Shown here piece after piece: positions 1 through 8,203 of a stretch of 64,000 bases of DNA. A program made the translations under genes and the position numbers. The number at the start of each line of letters is the position of its first letter. Position 1 is the stretch's first letter. Under the pieces are notes generated by a model, which worked only from the letters and a program-made list of their open reading frames with translations, ran no database searches and was not told the origin of the DNA. Where the stretch lies: positions 248,001 to 312,000 of the forward strand of contig CANLOQ010000002.1 of assembly GCA_947492925.1 (NCBI GenBank), read 5' to 3'. The DNA comes from an uncultured Sulfitobacter sp. (GTDB lineage: Bacteria; Pseudomonadota; Alphaproteobacteria; Rhodobacterales; Rhodobacteraceae).

Positions 1-113
1 GCGAGCGGGTGCCGGTGCTGGTGGCGGGAACGCAAACCGGGCCGCTGGGGCAGATCGGGTTCAGGGATGTGGCGCGGCTGGTGGCGGATCATCTGGGGGT
101 GATGCCCGGCTGA
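1..113 (+). CDS. deoB: Phosphopentomutase, C-terminal fragment
   Basis: This is the last 36 codons of a gene that begins before the window; the frame runs from base 3 to a TGA at 111-113. The residues resemble the C-terminal end of phosphopentomutase, where a Glu-(Arg/Gln)-Val-Pro-x-Leu stretch is followed by a final helix ending in a His-Leu-Gly-Val type motif. Phosphopentomutase interconverts ribose 1- and 5-phosphates in nucleoside salvage. The next gene, upp, is also a salvage gene, which supports the call. With so little sequence visible, another member of the alkaline-phosphatase-like superfamily cannot be excluded. Confidence 0.68.
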   Translation, partial: ERVPVLVAGTQTGPLGQIGFRDVARLVADHLGVMPG

Positions 114-119
114 GGCCGT

Positions 120-149
120 GGATTTGAGTTGTATTGGAAAGATGAAGCC
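120..149 (+). repeat. Dispersed intergenic repeat, copy A
   Basis: This is a copy of the short repeat found six times in the window (core GGAAAGATGAAG preceded by GAGTTGTATT). It lies 6 nt after the deoB stop and before upp, in the same orientation as both genes. It shares an extra upstream GGATTT with copy C. A small hairpin (GTGCTT-gcg-AAGCAC, 156-170) follows directly. Confidence 0.8.
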
Positions 150-214
150 CGGGTGGTGCTTGCGAAGCACGAGGAATCGCGCAACAACACGGGACAGAAT
201 AAAGGGGCACTGCC

Positions 215-856
215 ATGTCTGATCTGGATGACCATCTTACGCTTGTTGATCACCCGCTGGTGCAGCACAAGCTGACCATCATGCGCGACCGCGAGACACC
301 GACGGCGGTGTTCCGGCAGCTGCTGCGCGAGATTTCGCAGCTTTTGGCCTATGAGGTGACGCGCGGCCTGCCGATGACCACCAAGCGGATCGAAACCCCG
401 ATGCAGGCGATGGATGCGCCGACGCTCGATGGCAAGAAGCTGGCGCTGATTTCGATCCTGCGCGCGGGCAACGGATTGCTGGACGGGGTGCTTGAGCTGA
501 TCCCTTCGGCGCGGGTCGGGTTTGTCGGGCTGTACCGCGATGAAGAGACGCTGCAACCGGTGCAATATTATTTCAAGGTGCCCGAAGGGCTGGACGACCG
601 GCTGGTGATTGCGGTTGATCCGATGCTGGCCACGGGCAATTCGTCCGTCGCGGCGATTGATCTTTTGAAGAAGGCGGGGGCGACCAATATTCGGTTCCTG
701 TGTTTGCTGGCGGCACCGGAGGGAATCGCCCGGATGAAAGAGGCGCACCCGGACGTGCCGATTGTCACGGCTGCCGTTGACGATGCCTTAAACGACATCG
801 GCTATATCGTGCCGGGTCTGGGCGATGCCGGGGATCGGATGTTTGGAACGAAATAA
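215..856 (+). CDS. upp: Uracil phosphoribosyltransferase
   Basis: The 213-residue cytoplasmic enzyme converts uracil and PRPP to UMP in pyrimidine salvage. The PRPP-binding loop is visible at residues 131-143 ([13 protein letters not shown]), and the family's C-terminal uracil-binding region, [12 protein letters not shown], is at 196-207. Length matches the usual 208-215 residues, so the gene is intact. The ATG follows a purine-rich AAAGGGG. It lies about 100 nt after deoB, with repeat copy A between them, so the two may be co-transcribed as a nucleoside salvage unit. Confidence 0.97.
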   Translation: MSDLDDHLTLVDHPLVQHKLTIMRDRETPTAVFRQLLREISQLLAYEVTRGLPMTTKRIETPMQAMDAPTLDGKKLALISILRAGNGLLDGVLELIPSARVGFVGLYRDEETLQPVQYYFKVPEGLDDRLVIAVDPMLATGNSSVAAIDLLKKAGATNIRFLCLLAAPEGIARMKEAHPDVPIVTAAVDDALNDIGYIVPGLGDAGDRMFGTK

Positions 857-947
857 ACGCCGTTGACGGGCGCGATTGCCGCTCTGGACGCTGGACTTGC
901 CAGCGGCTCTGGGGCATCCTTGACTAGATGTTGTGTGGGGGCACGAA

Positions 948-2351
948 ATGAAATTGACGAGAATACTAGCCATTGTGGCAATGGCAGGCAGCGTGACGCT
1001 GGGCGTGCAGGTGAACACCGGCCATGCGCAGATCAAGCAGCAGCAACCGGCAGAGTTTCCACCCGGCAGCTATAAGGGCAAACAATACGTGGACAGCCAG
1101 GGCTGTGTGTTTGTGCGTGCGGGTATTGATGGCAACGTGTCCTGGGTGCCGCGCGTGACGCGGGACCGCAAGACGGTCTGCGGGTTCAAGCCGACCAATG
1201 CAGGGCGTGCGGCAGCGGCCCCCGCTGCCCCGGCGGATGCGCCCGTGCAGATCACCTTGGATGATGCGACCACGACCACAGCGGCTGCAACAGCAACGGC
1301 CCCTGCGGCTGCGGCCCCCCGGCCAGCGCCCCGCCGCGTGGCAAGTGCACCGGCACCGCGCCGCGCCGCACCTGTTGTGGTCCGCCAGACGGCCAAGCGC
1401 CGCGCACCCGCGCCTGCACCCCGTGTGGTGGCAGCACCGCGCGTGATCACCCCCGCGCCACAGGTGCGCCGCACCGTTCCGGTTGCAACCGCGTCCGGCG
1501 GCGGATGTGGTGTGACAGCGATTTCGCGGCAGTACACGCGCGGCAGCGGCGTGCGCTGCGGTCCGCAGGCAGAGCCGATCATCGGCAACCGCCGCACCGT
1601 GACGACCGCGCCGCAGGCGACCCATACTGCGCCACGCACCGCGACCGCCATTCAGCCACATTTCGGTTCGGCCTATGCCAGCAATGTCACCGCAGGCACC
1701 CGCGTGGTGCCCAAACATGTTGCCAGGAACCGTATCAATACACGCAATGTCACCGTGCCGCGCGGCTACCGTCCGGTCTGGGATGATGGGCGGCTGAACC
1801 CGAAGCGGGCCGAGCAAACCCTTGGCGGACGTGCAGATATGCTGCTGGTCTGGACCAATACTGTGCCGCGCCGCCTGATCAATCAGGCCACAGGGCGTGA
1901 CGTGACCGCCACCGTGCCGCTGGTTTATCCCTACACAAGTGTTGCCCAGCAGCGGCGTGATCTGGGTGAGGTGACAATCGTTCAACGCAACGGTCAGACG
2001 GTCAAACGCATTCTGCGCCACGCACATGCCAAGCCCGCAGCACGCAAACCGGTCTATTCGTCACGATCAGCGCCTGCGCCCAAGCTGACCCAACCCAAGG
2101 CGGTTGCCCCGTCCAAGGCGCTTGCGGGCAAGCGCTATGTGCAGGTGGGTACGTTCCGCAACAGTGGCAACGCCCAGCGGACCGCCCAGAACATCGCGCG
2201 CATGGGCATGCCCGCGCGCATTGGCAAGCACCGCAAGGGCGGTCAGACCTATATGACTGTGCAGGCGGGGCCGTTTCACGGATCGCGCGCCATGCAGCAG
2301 GCGATGACCCGTCTGCGTGGGGCTGGGTACCGCGACGCTTTTGCGCGGTAA
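948..2351 (+). CDS. Secreted SPOR-domain protein
   Basis: This is a 467-residue envelope protein. Residues 1-27 form a signal peptide (basic start, hydrophobic core, Ala-x-Ala-type end). A long region from about residue 85 to 165 is extremely rich in Ala, Pro, Arg and Thr and is probably disordered. The last 75 residues form a SPOR domain (start Lys-Arg-Tyr-Val-Gln-Val-Gly-Thr-Phe), which in this family binds denuded peptidoglycan at division sites. I chose the ATG at 948 because the upstream GTG at 933 would put polar residues ahead of the signal peptide. A role in septal cell-wall remodelling is inferred from the SPOR domain alone; the middle region has no recognisable domain. Confidence 0.85.
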   Translation: MKLTRILAIVAMAGSVTLGVQVNTGHAQIKQQQPAEFPPGSYKGKQYVDSQGCVFVRAGIDGNVSWVPRVTRDRKTVCGFKPTNAGRAAAAPAAPADAPVQITLDDATTTTAAATATAPAAAAPRPAPRRVASAPAPRRAAPVVVRQTAKRRAPAPAPRVVAAPRVITPAPQVRRTVPVATASGGGCGVTAISRQYTRGSGVRCGPQAEPIIGNRRTVTTAPQATHTAPRTATAIQPHFGSAYASNVTAGTRVVPKHVARNRINTRNVTVPRGYRPVWDDGRLNPKRAEQTLGGRADMLLVWTNTVPRRLINQATGRDVTATVPLVYPYTSVAQQRRDLGEVTIVQRNGQTVKRILRHAHAKPAARKPVYSSRSAPAPKLTQPKAVAPSKALAGKRYVQVGTFRNSGNAQRTAQNIARMGMPARIGKHRKGGQTYMTVQAGPFHGSRAMQQAMTRLRGAGYRDAFAR

Positions 2352-2361
2352 GCGGCATTGA

Positions 2362-3018
2362 TCACGCGCTGATTTCGGGCCAGTCGGAGATGATCCGGCT
2401 GGCCATTTCTTTTGCCCAGAGGGCATAGGCGTCAGCGCCGGGGTGAAAGCCGTCAGATGCCATCAATGCGGGATCAAGCTTGTTGTCGAAAGGCACGTAA
2501 ACACAGGTCGGTCGGGTGCGTAGAAACGGGATCAGGTGACGCTCAAGGCGTTCGCTGTGGCGTCCCAGCGTCCAGCGCAGCGGCTCGGGCAGCAGAGGGA
2601 AGCTGCGCAGGGGCGGCAGACCCGACAGGTAGATGCGTTTCGGCTGATACAGCGTGTTGAGGCGGGTCAGCAAGGCATCGGTCTGGCGGCACCAAACCGG
2701 CGCGGGAACAAGGCGGGTGACATCGTTGACGCCGAGGGCCAGCACGACGACATCAAGCGGTTTCGGTTGTGCCTGCGCCAGCCGGACGAGGGTGCTGGCG
2801 GTGGTGGCACCGGTCAGCGCATCCAGATGCCAGGTCACCGTAAAATCGCGAGCCAGTATTTGGGTCAGCTGTCCTGCAAGGGCTTGGGACTGATCCGCGA
2901 CCCCGACGCCCGCGGCGGAACTGTCCCCGATGAGGGCGAGGCGCAGGGGTGGACCGTGCCCGGTGGTGCCCGCGCGCGGGCCCGCCGCTTCGGGCATGCT
3001 TTGTGCCCTGCGCCGCAC
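2362..3018 (-). CDS. SGNH/GDSL-family hydrolase
   Basis: This is an SGNH-fold esterase or lipase-like hydrolase. Block I holds the nucleophile Ser33 in GDSSAAGVG (31-39), Asn98 lies in GVND (96-99), and the block V Asp189/His192 pair lies in DGFHP, so the catalytic set looks complete. The start is uncertain. The GTG at 3018 is the first usual start codon, but the open frame continues upstream almost to the stop of the neighbouring gene at 3083 and would add a hydrophobic segment (Leu-Leu-Asp-Thr-Leu-Phe-Arg-Ile-Gly-Leu) that could anchor the protein. No ATG, GTG or TTG was found in that extension. It is probably co-transcribed with the upstream membrane protein. Substrate unknown. Confidence 0.82.
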   Translation of the reverse strand: MRRRAQSMPEAAGPRAGTTGHGPPLRLALIGDSSAAGVGVADQSQALAGQLTQILARDFTVTWHLDALTGATTASTLVRLAQAQPKPLDVVVLALGVNDVTRLVPAPVWCRQTDALLTRLNTLYQPKRIYLSGLPPLRSFPLLPEPLRWTLGRHSERLERHLIPFLRTRPTCVYVPFDNKLDPALMASDGFHPGADAYALWAKEMASRIISDWPEISA

Positions 3019-3082
3019 ACGCAGAGCCTGCGTGATCAGCAGCGGTGACAGGCCGATCCGAAACAGCGTGTCCAGCAGCGTG

Positions 3083-4096
3083 CTATCCTCCGCAGATGGA
3101 TTGCAGGCGCAGCCAGTTCGCGTCTGACATCAGCGGTTCAGTCAGTTTGCCGTTCATCGGATCCCCTTCGATCAGATTGAGCGTTGTTTCACCGGTGATG
3201 TCGCGTGCGTAGGCGTAGGGCGTGCTGCGCAGTGCCGCGTTGCCAAAGCGCTGAAGCTGGGCGGCGGTGTCGGGGGGCGGCGGTGTGGTGGTGAGCAGAT
3301 GTTCGGCGTAGGCGTCCAGGGCTTCGGGGGCAAGATCGCCGGTGGTCAGCAGGCGGAAATTCTCGCGCAGACCCACCACCTGCAACAGATCGCGCAGCGG
3401 ATCGGAGGCATCGCGGCGGGTCTGTTCGGTCACGATATATCCGGCGGCGACATCGGGTTCCTCAAAATCTTCGATCACACTGCGTTTCAGCAGGATCAGA
3501 TCGCCCGGCACATGCAGGCTTTCGTGGGTCATGTCGGGCAAGACCACCAACTGACCGGCCTGCAAGCGGTTGCCCAGAAGCGCCAGCGCGGCACGCGAAG
3601 TGGCGTCACCGCAGACAGCGCCCGCCACGCGCTCGATCCTGCTTAGAAGGGCGGCACCTATGGCATCGCGCTTGACCTGTGGCACGACCTTGAGGGTGTG
3701 GTCCTGCATTGCGCCGGGCAGCCAGAACACCGCAAGCCAGGCCACTACCAGACAGGAGGCGACCAGCCCGAACCACCGCAAACGGCCCGGACGCGGGCGC
3801 GCCTTTTCGATGGCTTTGCGCAGGGTTTCGATGGCATCAATCATCTCTGCTTCGGTTTCGGGCAGTTCCAGTGTTTCGCCGGGGTCTCCGTCGGGGTGAA
3901 AGATTGCAGGTCGCGTGCCGGGGTTGGCGCGTTCAATGGCGGCAAGCGACCAATGGGTCAGCGGCTGGTTTTTGAGGTCGATGATCATCAGCGTGGCGTC
4001 CCCGATGGAAACGAACACCTCGCGGCGCTGCTCCTCGGGGCTGGCGCGCCACAGGGCCGTCGCCTCAAGCCGGGCGTATTTGGTAAGCGCGGTCAT
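3083..4096 (-). CDS. Membrane-anchored hypothetical protein, degenerate peptidase-like
   Basis: I do not recognise a named family. The 337-residue protein has a soluble N-terminal part of about 105 residues, one transmembrane helix at about 107-127, and a C-terminal extracytoplasmic part. In the C-terminal part a stretch reading Pro-Gly-Asp-Leu-Ile-Leu-Leu-Lys, followed by Ala-Ala-Gly-Tyr-Ile-Val-Thr-Glu, recalls the core of M48-type metallopeptidases, where HExxH normally sits. No HExxH is present, so any protease ancestry would be catalytically dead. That likeness is inference by eye. It lies just upstream of the SGNH hydrolase on the same strand, close enough for coupled expression. Confidence 0.7.
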   Translation of the reverse strand: MTALTKYARLEATALWRASPEEQRREVFVSIGDATLMIIDLKNQPLTHWSLAAIERANPGTRPAIFHPDGDPGETLELPETEAEMIDAIETLRKAIEKARPRPGRLRWFGLVASCLVVAWLAVFWLPGAMQDHTLKVVPQVKRDAIGAALLSRIERVAGAVCGDATSRAALALLGNRLQAGQLVVLPDMTHESLHVPGDLILLKRSVIEDFEEPDVAAGYIVTEQTRRDASDPLRDLLQVVGLRENFRLLTTGDLAPEALDAYAEHLLTTTPPPPDTAAQLQRFGNAALRSTPYAYARDITGETTLNLIEGDPMNGKLTEPLMSDANWLRLQSICGG

Positions 4097-4181
4097 CGGG
4101 TGTGCTGGTCTGCCTGCTGTTTTGAGACTAGTCTACCATGACAGCGCGACGGGGCAATGGTCCGCGCACAAAGGAGTTGGC

Positions 4182-4646
4182 ATGGAATTTCGCAAGGCGA
4201 CAGCGGCGGACATCGACGCGATTGCCGCAATGTGGCACGCGGGCTGGCACAGCGGGCACGCGGCGCATGTTGCGCCCGCGCTGGTGGCGGTGCGGACAGA
4301 GGCGGAATTTCTGGACCGCGCGCGGGCCCATCTGCTCAAGACGACGGTGGCAGAGGTCAAAGGTGCGTTTGCGGGTTTCTTCATGTTGAAAGAGGATGAG
4401 ATTTACCAATTCTACATCGGGGCGGAATTTCGCGGCACGGATGCGGCCACCCGGCAGATGGCCCAGGTTGAAAGTGACATGACGGGCCGGGTTGCGTGGC
4501 TTGCCTGTGCTGTGGGCAATGCGCGGGCGGCTGCGTTTTATGAAAAATGTGGCTGGGTCCGGCAGGGCACGTTTGTTTATACGGTTGAAACGGCTGGAGG
4601 GCCGATGGACGTGGACGAATGGCGTTATGCCAAGGATTTGCGGTGA
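4182..4646 (+). CDS. GNAT-family N-acetyltransferase
   Basis: The 154-residue protein has the GNAT fold signature. The usual Arg-Gly-x-Gly-x-Gly/Ala acetyl-CoA loop is degenerate (RGTDAA, 84-89), while the last conserved block NARAAAFYEKCGW (113-125) is well kept. The ATG at 4182 follows an AAGGAG ribosome site at a good distance; the open frame extends upstream but overlaps the divergent neighbour. It would move an acetyl group from acetyl-CoA to an unknown amine or protein substrate in the cytoplasm. It converges with the acyl-CoA synthetase gene, with paired inverted repeats between the two stops. Confidence 0.85.
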   Translation: MEFRKATAADIDAIAAMWHAGWHSGHAAHVAPALVAVRTEAEFLDRARAHLLKTTVAEVKGAFAGFFMLKEDEIYQFYIGAEFRGTDAATRQMAQVESDMTGRVAWLACAVGNARAAAFYEKCGWVRQGTFVYTVETAGGPMDVDEWRYAKDLR

Positions 4647-4647
4647 G

Positions 4648-4707
4648 GGTGCAGAGGATCTGCACCTTACCATTCTGTTCCGGCGTGAGGTGCAGATTCT
4701 CTGCACC
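4648..4707. terminator. Paired inverted repeats between convergent genes
   Basis: Two similar palindromes occur 22 nt apart: GGTGCAGA-gga-TCTGCACC at 4648-4666 and GGTGCAGA-ttc-TCTGCACC at 4689-4707. Each can fold into an 8-bp hairpin, and the two together can also fold as one larger stem. They fill the gap between a plus-strand stop (4646) and a minus-strand stop (4719), so a bidirectional terminator is the simplest reading. There is no strong T-run. Confidence 0.55.
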
Positions 4708-4718
4708 CCGATTGCCGG

Positions 4719-6341
4719 TCACAAGTCGGCGGCGGTCTTGCGCAGCTCGTATTTCTGAATTTTCCCGGTCGAGGTTTTCGGCAACTCCTGAAACACCACG
4801 CGTTTGGGGGCCTTGAAGCCCGCCAGTGTTTCGCGGGTAAAGGCGATCAGCCCGGCTTCATCCGGGTTGGCGCCCGGTTTCAGTTCAACAAAGGCGCAGG
4901 GGACTTCGCCCCATTTGTCGTCCGGTTTGGCCACAACGGCGGCAAGGTTCACATCGGGGTGCCCCATCAGCACGCCCTCTACCTCCACGCTTGAGATATT
5001 CTCGCCTCCCGAAATGATGATGTCCTTGGCCCTGTCGGCAATCTGGATATAGCCGTCGGGATGTTGCACGGCGATGTCGCCGGAATGGAAGTACCCGCCC
5101 GCAAACGCCTCTGCGGTGGCGTCGGGGTTTTTCAGATACCCTTTCATCACCGAATTGCCGCGGATCATGATTTCGCCCTGCGTTTTTCCGTCCATCGGGG
5201 TTTGGATGACCTGCGGATCTGTGACGGTGATGTGGTCCATCATGGGCATGGCCACACCCTGCCGTGCCTTGATCGCCGCGCGGGCGGACTCATCCAGGGA
5301 CTGCCAGTCTTCTGATTTCCACAGGCATTCGGTGACATGGCCGTAGGTTTCGGTGAGCCCGTAGACCTGTGTGATGTTAAAGCCCAGCTTTTCGATCTTT
5401 GACAGCGTTGCGGGCGCGGGCGGCGCACCGGCGGTGAACACTTCAACCGTATGGTCAAAGGGGCGGCGCTCTTCCTCGGAGGCGTTGACCAGCATGTTCA
5501 GCACGATGGGCGCACCGCCGAAATGGGTCACGCCTTCGTCTGCGATGGCATTATAGATGTTGGCCGCCGAAATATCGCGGCAGCACACCAGCGTGCCACC
5601 GATCAGCGGCATCATCCACGTGTGGTTCCATCCGTTACAGTGAAACAGCGGCACGATCTGCATGAACACCGGATGCAGCACCATCCGCCACGAGATCACG
5701 GTGCCCATCGTCATCAGATAGGCGCCCCGGTGGTGATAGACGACGCCCTTGGGCCGCCCGGTGGTGCCGGACGTATAATTGAGCGCAAGGCTTTCCCATT
5801 CGTCCTTCGGCATATGCCAATCGAAATCCGCGTTTGCCTTGGCCAGCGTGTCTTCATAGGTCGGATGGCGGCCCGTGGCGGGAAGTGCCGGGTCCGTGAC
5901 TTCAATAATCCGGGGCGGTGTGCCTTGCATCTGTGCGCAGGCGGCCTCTGCCAGCTCGACAAATTCGGTGTCTGCCAGCACGATCTTTGCGCCGCCATGA
6001 TCAAAGATATAGGCAACGGTGCCCACGTCCAGCCGCATGTTGATGGTGTTCAGCACCGCCCCGCAAGCCGGCACGCCGAAATGCGCCTCGGCCTGAGCGG
6101 GGGTATTTGGGATCAGCGTGGCAACGACATCGCCCGATGCGACGCCCATCGCGGACAAAGCGGAGGCAAGGCGCGTGCAGCGGTCATGGTATTGCGCGTA
6201 GGTGGCGCGGTGGTCGCCGTAAATCACCGCCGTTCTGTCAGCAAAGACAGAGGCCGCGCGGCGCAGGTGTGACAGCGGTGTCAGTGGCACATAGTTGGCG
6301 GCGCATTTGTCCAGACCCGTTTCATCAGCCATCCATCCCAT
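4719..6341 (-). CDS. AMP-forming acyl-CoA synthetase
   Basis: This 540-residue member of the ANL superfamily activates a carboxylic acid with ATP and joins it to CoA. The P-loop-like motif YTSGTTGRPKG is at 189-199, the adenylate motif YGLTETYG at 327-334, the ribose-binding Asp in HSGDIA at about 422, the hinge near Arg437-Asp440, and the C-terminal catalytic lysine at about 527 (TSTGK). Sequence style fits medium-chain or aryl/alkyl acid ligases, the broad group that also contains methylmercaptopropionate-CoA ligase. The N-terminus does not look like DmdB, so I do not assign that role. Substrate unknown. An alternative ATG lies three codons downstream (6332). Confidence 0.88.
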   Translation of the reverse strand: MGWMADETGLDKCAANYVPLTPLSHLRRAASVFADRTAVIYGDHRATYAQYHDRCTRLASALSAMGVASGDVVATLIPNTPAQAEAHFGVPACGAVLNTINMRLDVGTVAYIFDHGGAKIVLADTEFVELAEAACAQMQGTPPRIIEVTDPALPATGRHPTYEDTLAKANADFDWHMPKDEWESLALNYTSGTTGRPKGVVYHHRGAYLMTMGTVISWRMVLHPVFMQIVPLFHCNGWNHTWMMPLIGGTLVCCRDISAANIYNAIADEGVTHFGGAPIVLNMLVNASEEERRPFDHTVEVFTAGAPPAPATLSKIEKLGFNITQVYGLTETYGHVTECLWKSEDWQSLDESARAAIKARQGVAMPMMDHITVTDPQVIQTPMDGKTQGEIMIRGNSVMKGYLKNPDATAEAFAGGYFHSGDIAVQHPDGYIQIADRAKDIIISGGENISSVEVEGVLMGHPDVNLAAVVAKPDDKWGEVPCAFVELKPGANPDEAGLIAFTRETLAGFKAPKRVVFQELPKTSTGKIQKYELRKTAADL

Positions 6342-6433
6342 GTCGCAGCTATCCTTAAATCATGTCGCGTTGGTGGTTGAGTATTGCGGGCGGCTGCGGA
6401 GTTTGGAAGGGTAAAAGTGAATGTGAGGGCAGC

Positions 6434-7363
6434 ATGGATACAGTGAAACCGGGGGTGGCGGCGGCATCGGTTCTGGCGGGCATGTTCACGCTGGGACTGA
6501 CCGACAATTTTGTGCCCTATATCTCGGAACGCGGGTCGCTGTGGCAGTTTCATTTTGTCCGGTCGCTGATGGCATTTGGTGTGCTGGCCGCTGTGGTGGC
6601 GCTGGGCTTTGGCAGTTTTCGCGCCAAGCGTCCCTGGGCGGTGCTGGCGCGCAGCTTTTTCCCGGCGTCCGCCATGCTGATCTATTTTGGCTGCCTGTCG
6701 GTGCTGCCCATCGGGGTGGTGGTGGCGGGGCTGTTCACGGCGCCCTTGTTTGTGGTACTCATCTCGATCCTGTTTCAGGGAAAATCGGTGGGGGTGTTCC
6801 GCTGGGGCGCGGTGGTCATCGGCTTTGCGGGGGCATTGATGGTGATCCGGCCCGACCCTGCAGCACTTGATCCTGTATCTTTCCTGCCGATTGTGGCGGG
6901 GCTTTTCTATGCCATCGGGGCGGTGGCCACACGGGCGTGGTGCGAGGGGGAAAGCACCCTGAGCCTGACGGCGGCATTTTTCGGGATGCTGGGGGTGTTC
7001 GGCCTGATCGGCATATTTGTCGTGAACGCCGATGCGCCCGCGGGCCACGCGGGCTTTGTGCTGCGGTCGTGGGGGCCGCTGGACGCGACGATGCTGTTCT
7101 GGTTCGCGGTGCAGGCGGTCGGATCGCTGATCGGGATTGCGCTGATCTTTCGCGGGTATCTGCTGGGCGAGGCGAGCCATGTGGCGGTGTTTGAATATTC
7201 GCTGCTGGTATTTGCAAGTTTCTGGGCGTGGATGCTGTGGGGGCAGTCTGTGCCGCCGCTGGGCCTCTTGGGTATGGTTCTGATTGCTCTGGCAGGCGCA
7301 GTCATCGCGTTGCGCAGCACGGTGCCGCCTACATCGGGCCGGGTGCCGGAGGCGCCGGAATGA
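6434..7363 (+). CDS. EamA/DMT-superfamily transporter
   Basis: The 309-residue inner-membrane protein is almost entirely hydrophobic, with about ten transmembrane helices in two related halves of five, as in drug/metabolite transporters. The first half ends near a Gly-Phe-Ala-Gly-Ala-Leu-Met-Val motif and the second near Gly-Met-Val-Leu-Ile-Ala-Leu-Ala-Gly, both usual for EamA repeats. I chose the ATG at 6434; the frame is open from 6362 but that part is polar and has no ribosome site. The stop overlaps the start of the sulfotransferase gene by 4 nt, so the two are translationally coupled. Export of a small metabolite is inferred; the substrate cannot be read from sequence. Confidence 0.87.
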   Translation: MDTVKPGVAAASVLAGMFTLGLTDNFVPYISERGSLWQFHFVRSLMAFGVLAAVVALGFGSFRAKRPWAVLARSFFPASAMLIYFGCLSVLPIGVVVAGLFTAPLFVVLISILFQGKSVGVFRWGAVVIGFAGALMVIRPDPAALDPVSFLPIVAGLFYAIGAVATRAWCEGESTLSLTAAFFGMLGVFGLIGIFVVNADAPAGHAGFVLRSWGPLDATMLFWFAVQAVGSLIGIALIFRGYLLGEASHVAVFEYSLLVFASFWAWMLWGQSVPPLGLLGMVLIALAGAVIALRSTVPPTSGRVPEAPE

Positions 7364-8007
7364 TCATCAGCCGGGGGCGGTCCTATATCTTTGTGCACAT
7401 TCCCAAGACCGGGGGCACATCGCTGGCGCTGGCACTGGAAGCGCGCGCCATGAAGGATGACATGATGCTGGGCGACACGCCCAAGGCGCTCAAGCGCCGG
7501 CGGCGGCTGAAGGATGCGCAGACATCGGGCAGGCTTTGGAAACACGCAGGGCTGAGCGACATTGACGGTCTGGTCAGCGCGGATGAGATGGCGCAGATGT
7601 TTACCTTTACGATGGTGCGCAATCCGTGGGACCGGATGGTCAGCTATTACCACTGGCTGCGCGACCAGACCTTTGATCACAGGGCTGTGGCACTGGCCAA
7701 GGCATCGACATTCGAGGACTTTCTGCGCGATCCGGTCACACAGGCCACCCAGCGCCAGTGGCCCGCTGCCAGCTATATGACCGATATCACGGGGCGCGAG
7801 CGGTGCGATCTGTATATCCGGCTTGAACATTTTGCGCAGGATGCACGCCCGTTGATGGCGCATCTGGGGTTTGACCTGGATCTGCCGTGGCAAAACCGCT
7901 CTGACCGGGAAAAAGACCACCGCGCCTACTATACAGATGAGACGCGCGGGATCGTGGCGGCGTGCTGCGCCGAGGATATCGAACGATTCGATTACACTTT
8001 TACGTAG
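7360..8007 (+). CDS. Sulfotransferase-family protein
   Basis: The 215-residue protein carries both PAPS-binding signatures of the sulfotransferase superfamily: the 5'-phosphosulfate loop HIPKTGGTSL starting near residue 13, and the 3'-phosphate motif VRNPWDRMVSYY at 86-97. It would transfer a sulfo group from PAPS to a hydroxyl or amine acceptor, most likely a glycan or small metabolite. The ATG overlaps the stop of the upstream EamA transporter (ATGA), suggesting that the pair makes and exports a sulfated compound; that link is inference. Length is typical of bacterial sulfotransferase-2-like proteins and the frame is intact. Confidence 0.87.
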   Translation: MIISRGRSYIFVHIPKTGGTSLALALEARAMKDDMMLGDTPKALKRRRRLKDAQTSGRLWKHAGLSDIDGLVSADEMAQMFTFTMVRNPWDRMVSYYHWLRDQTFDHRAVALAKASTFEDFLRDPVTQATQRQWPAASYMTDITGRERCDLYIRLEHFAQDARPLMAHLGFDLDLPWQNRSDREKDHRAYYTDETRGIVAACCAEDIERFDYTFT

Positions 8008-8203
8008 AATTTTCTTGGTGGACTTTGGCCACAAACCAAAGATTACCGTTATTCTGCCATCTAATTCTCATGAAATCGCAGGAATTGTTGCCTGTTTGGG
8101 CACCAATGCCCCAATTGCGCCGTTTTCCCGGCCCGACTCGGTCACGGGAATCACCCCAGATGGTTCCAGTAACTGCAACAGCGCCCTGCCACGGCGCATC
8201 ACC

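Noticed and set aside
933-947. GTG start for the SPOR-domain gene
   Set aside because: It would put five extra polar residues ahead of the signal peptide; ATG 948 is better.
966-2027. Long antisense open frame opposite the SPOR-domain gene
   Set aside because: It is rich in Cys, His and Arg, has no ribosome site and mirrors the GC-biased third positions of a convincing gene.
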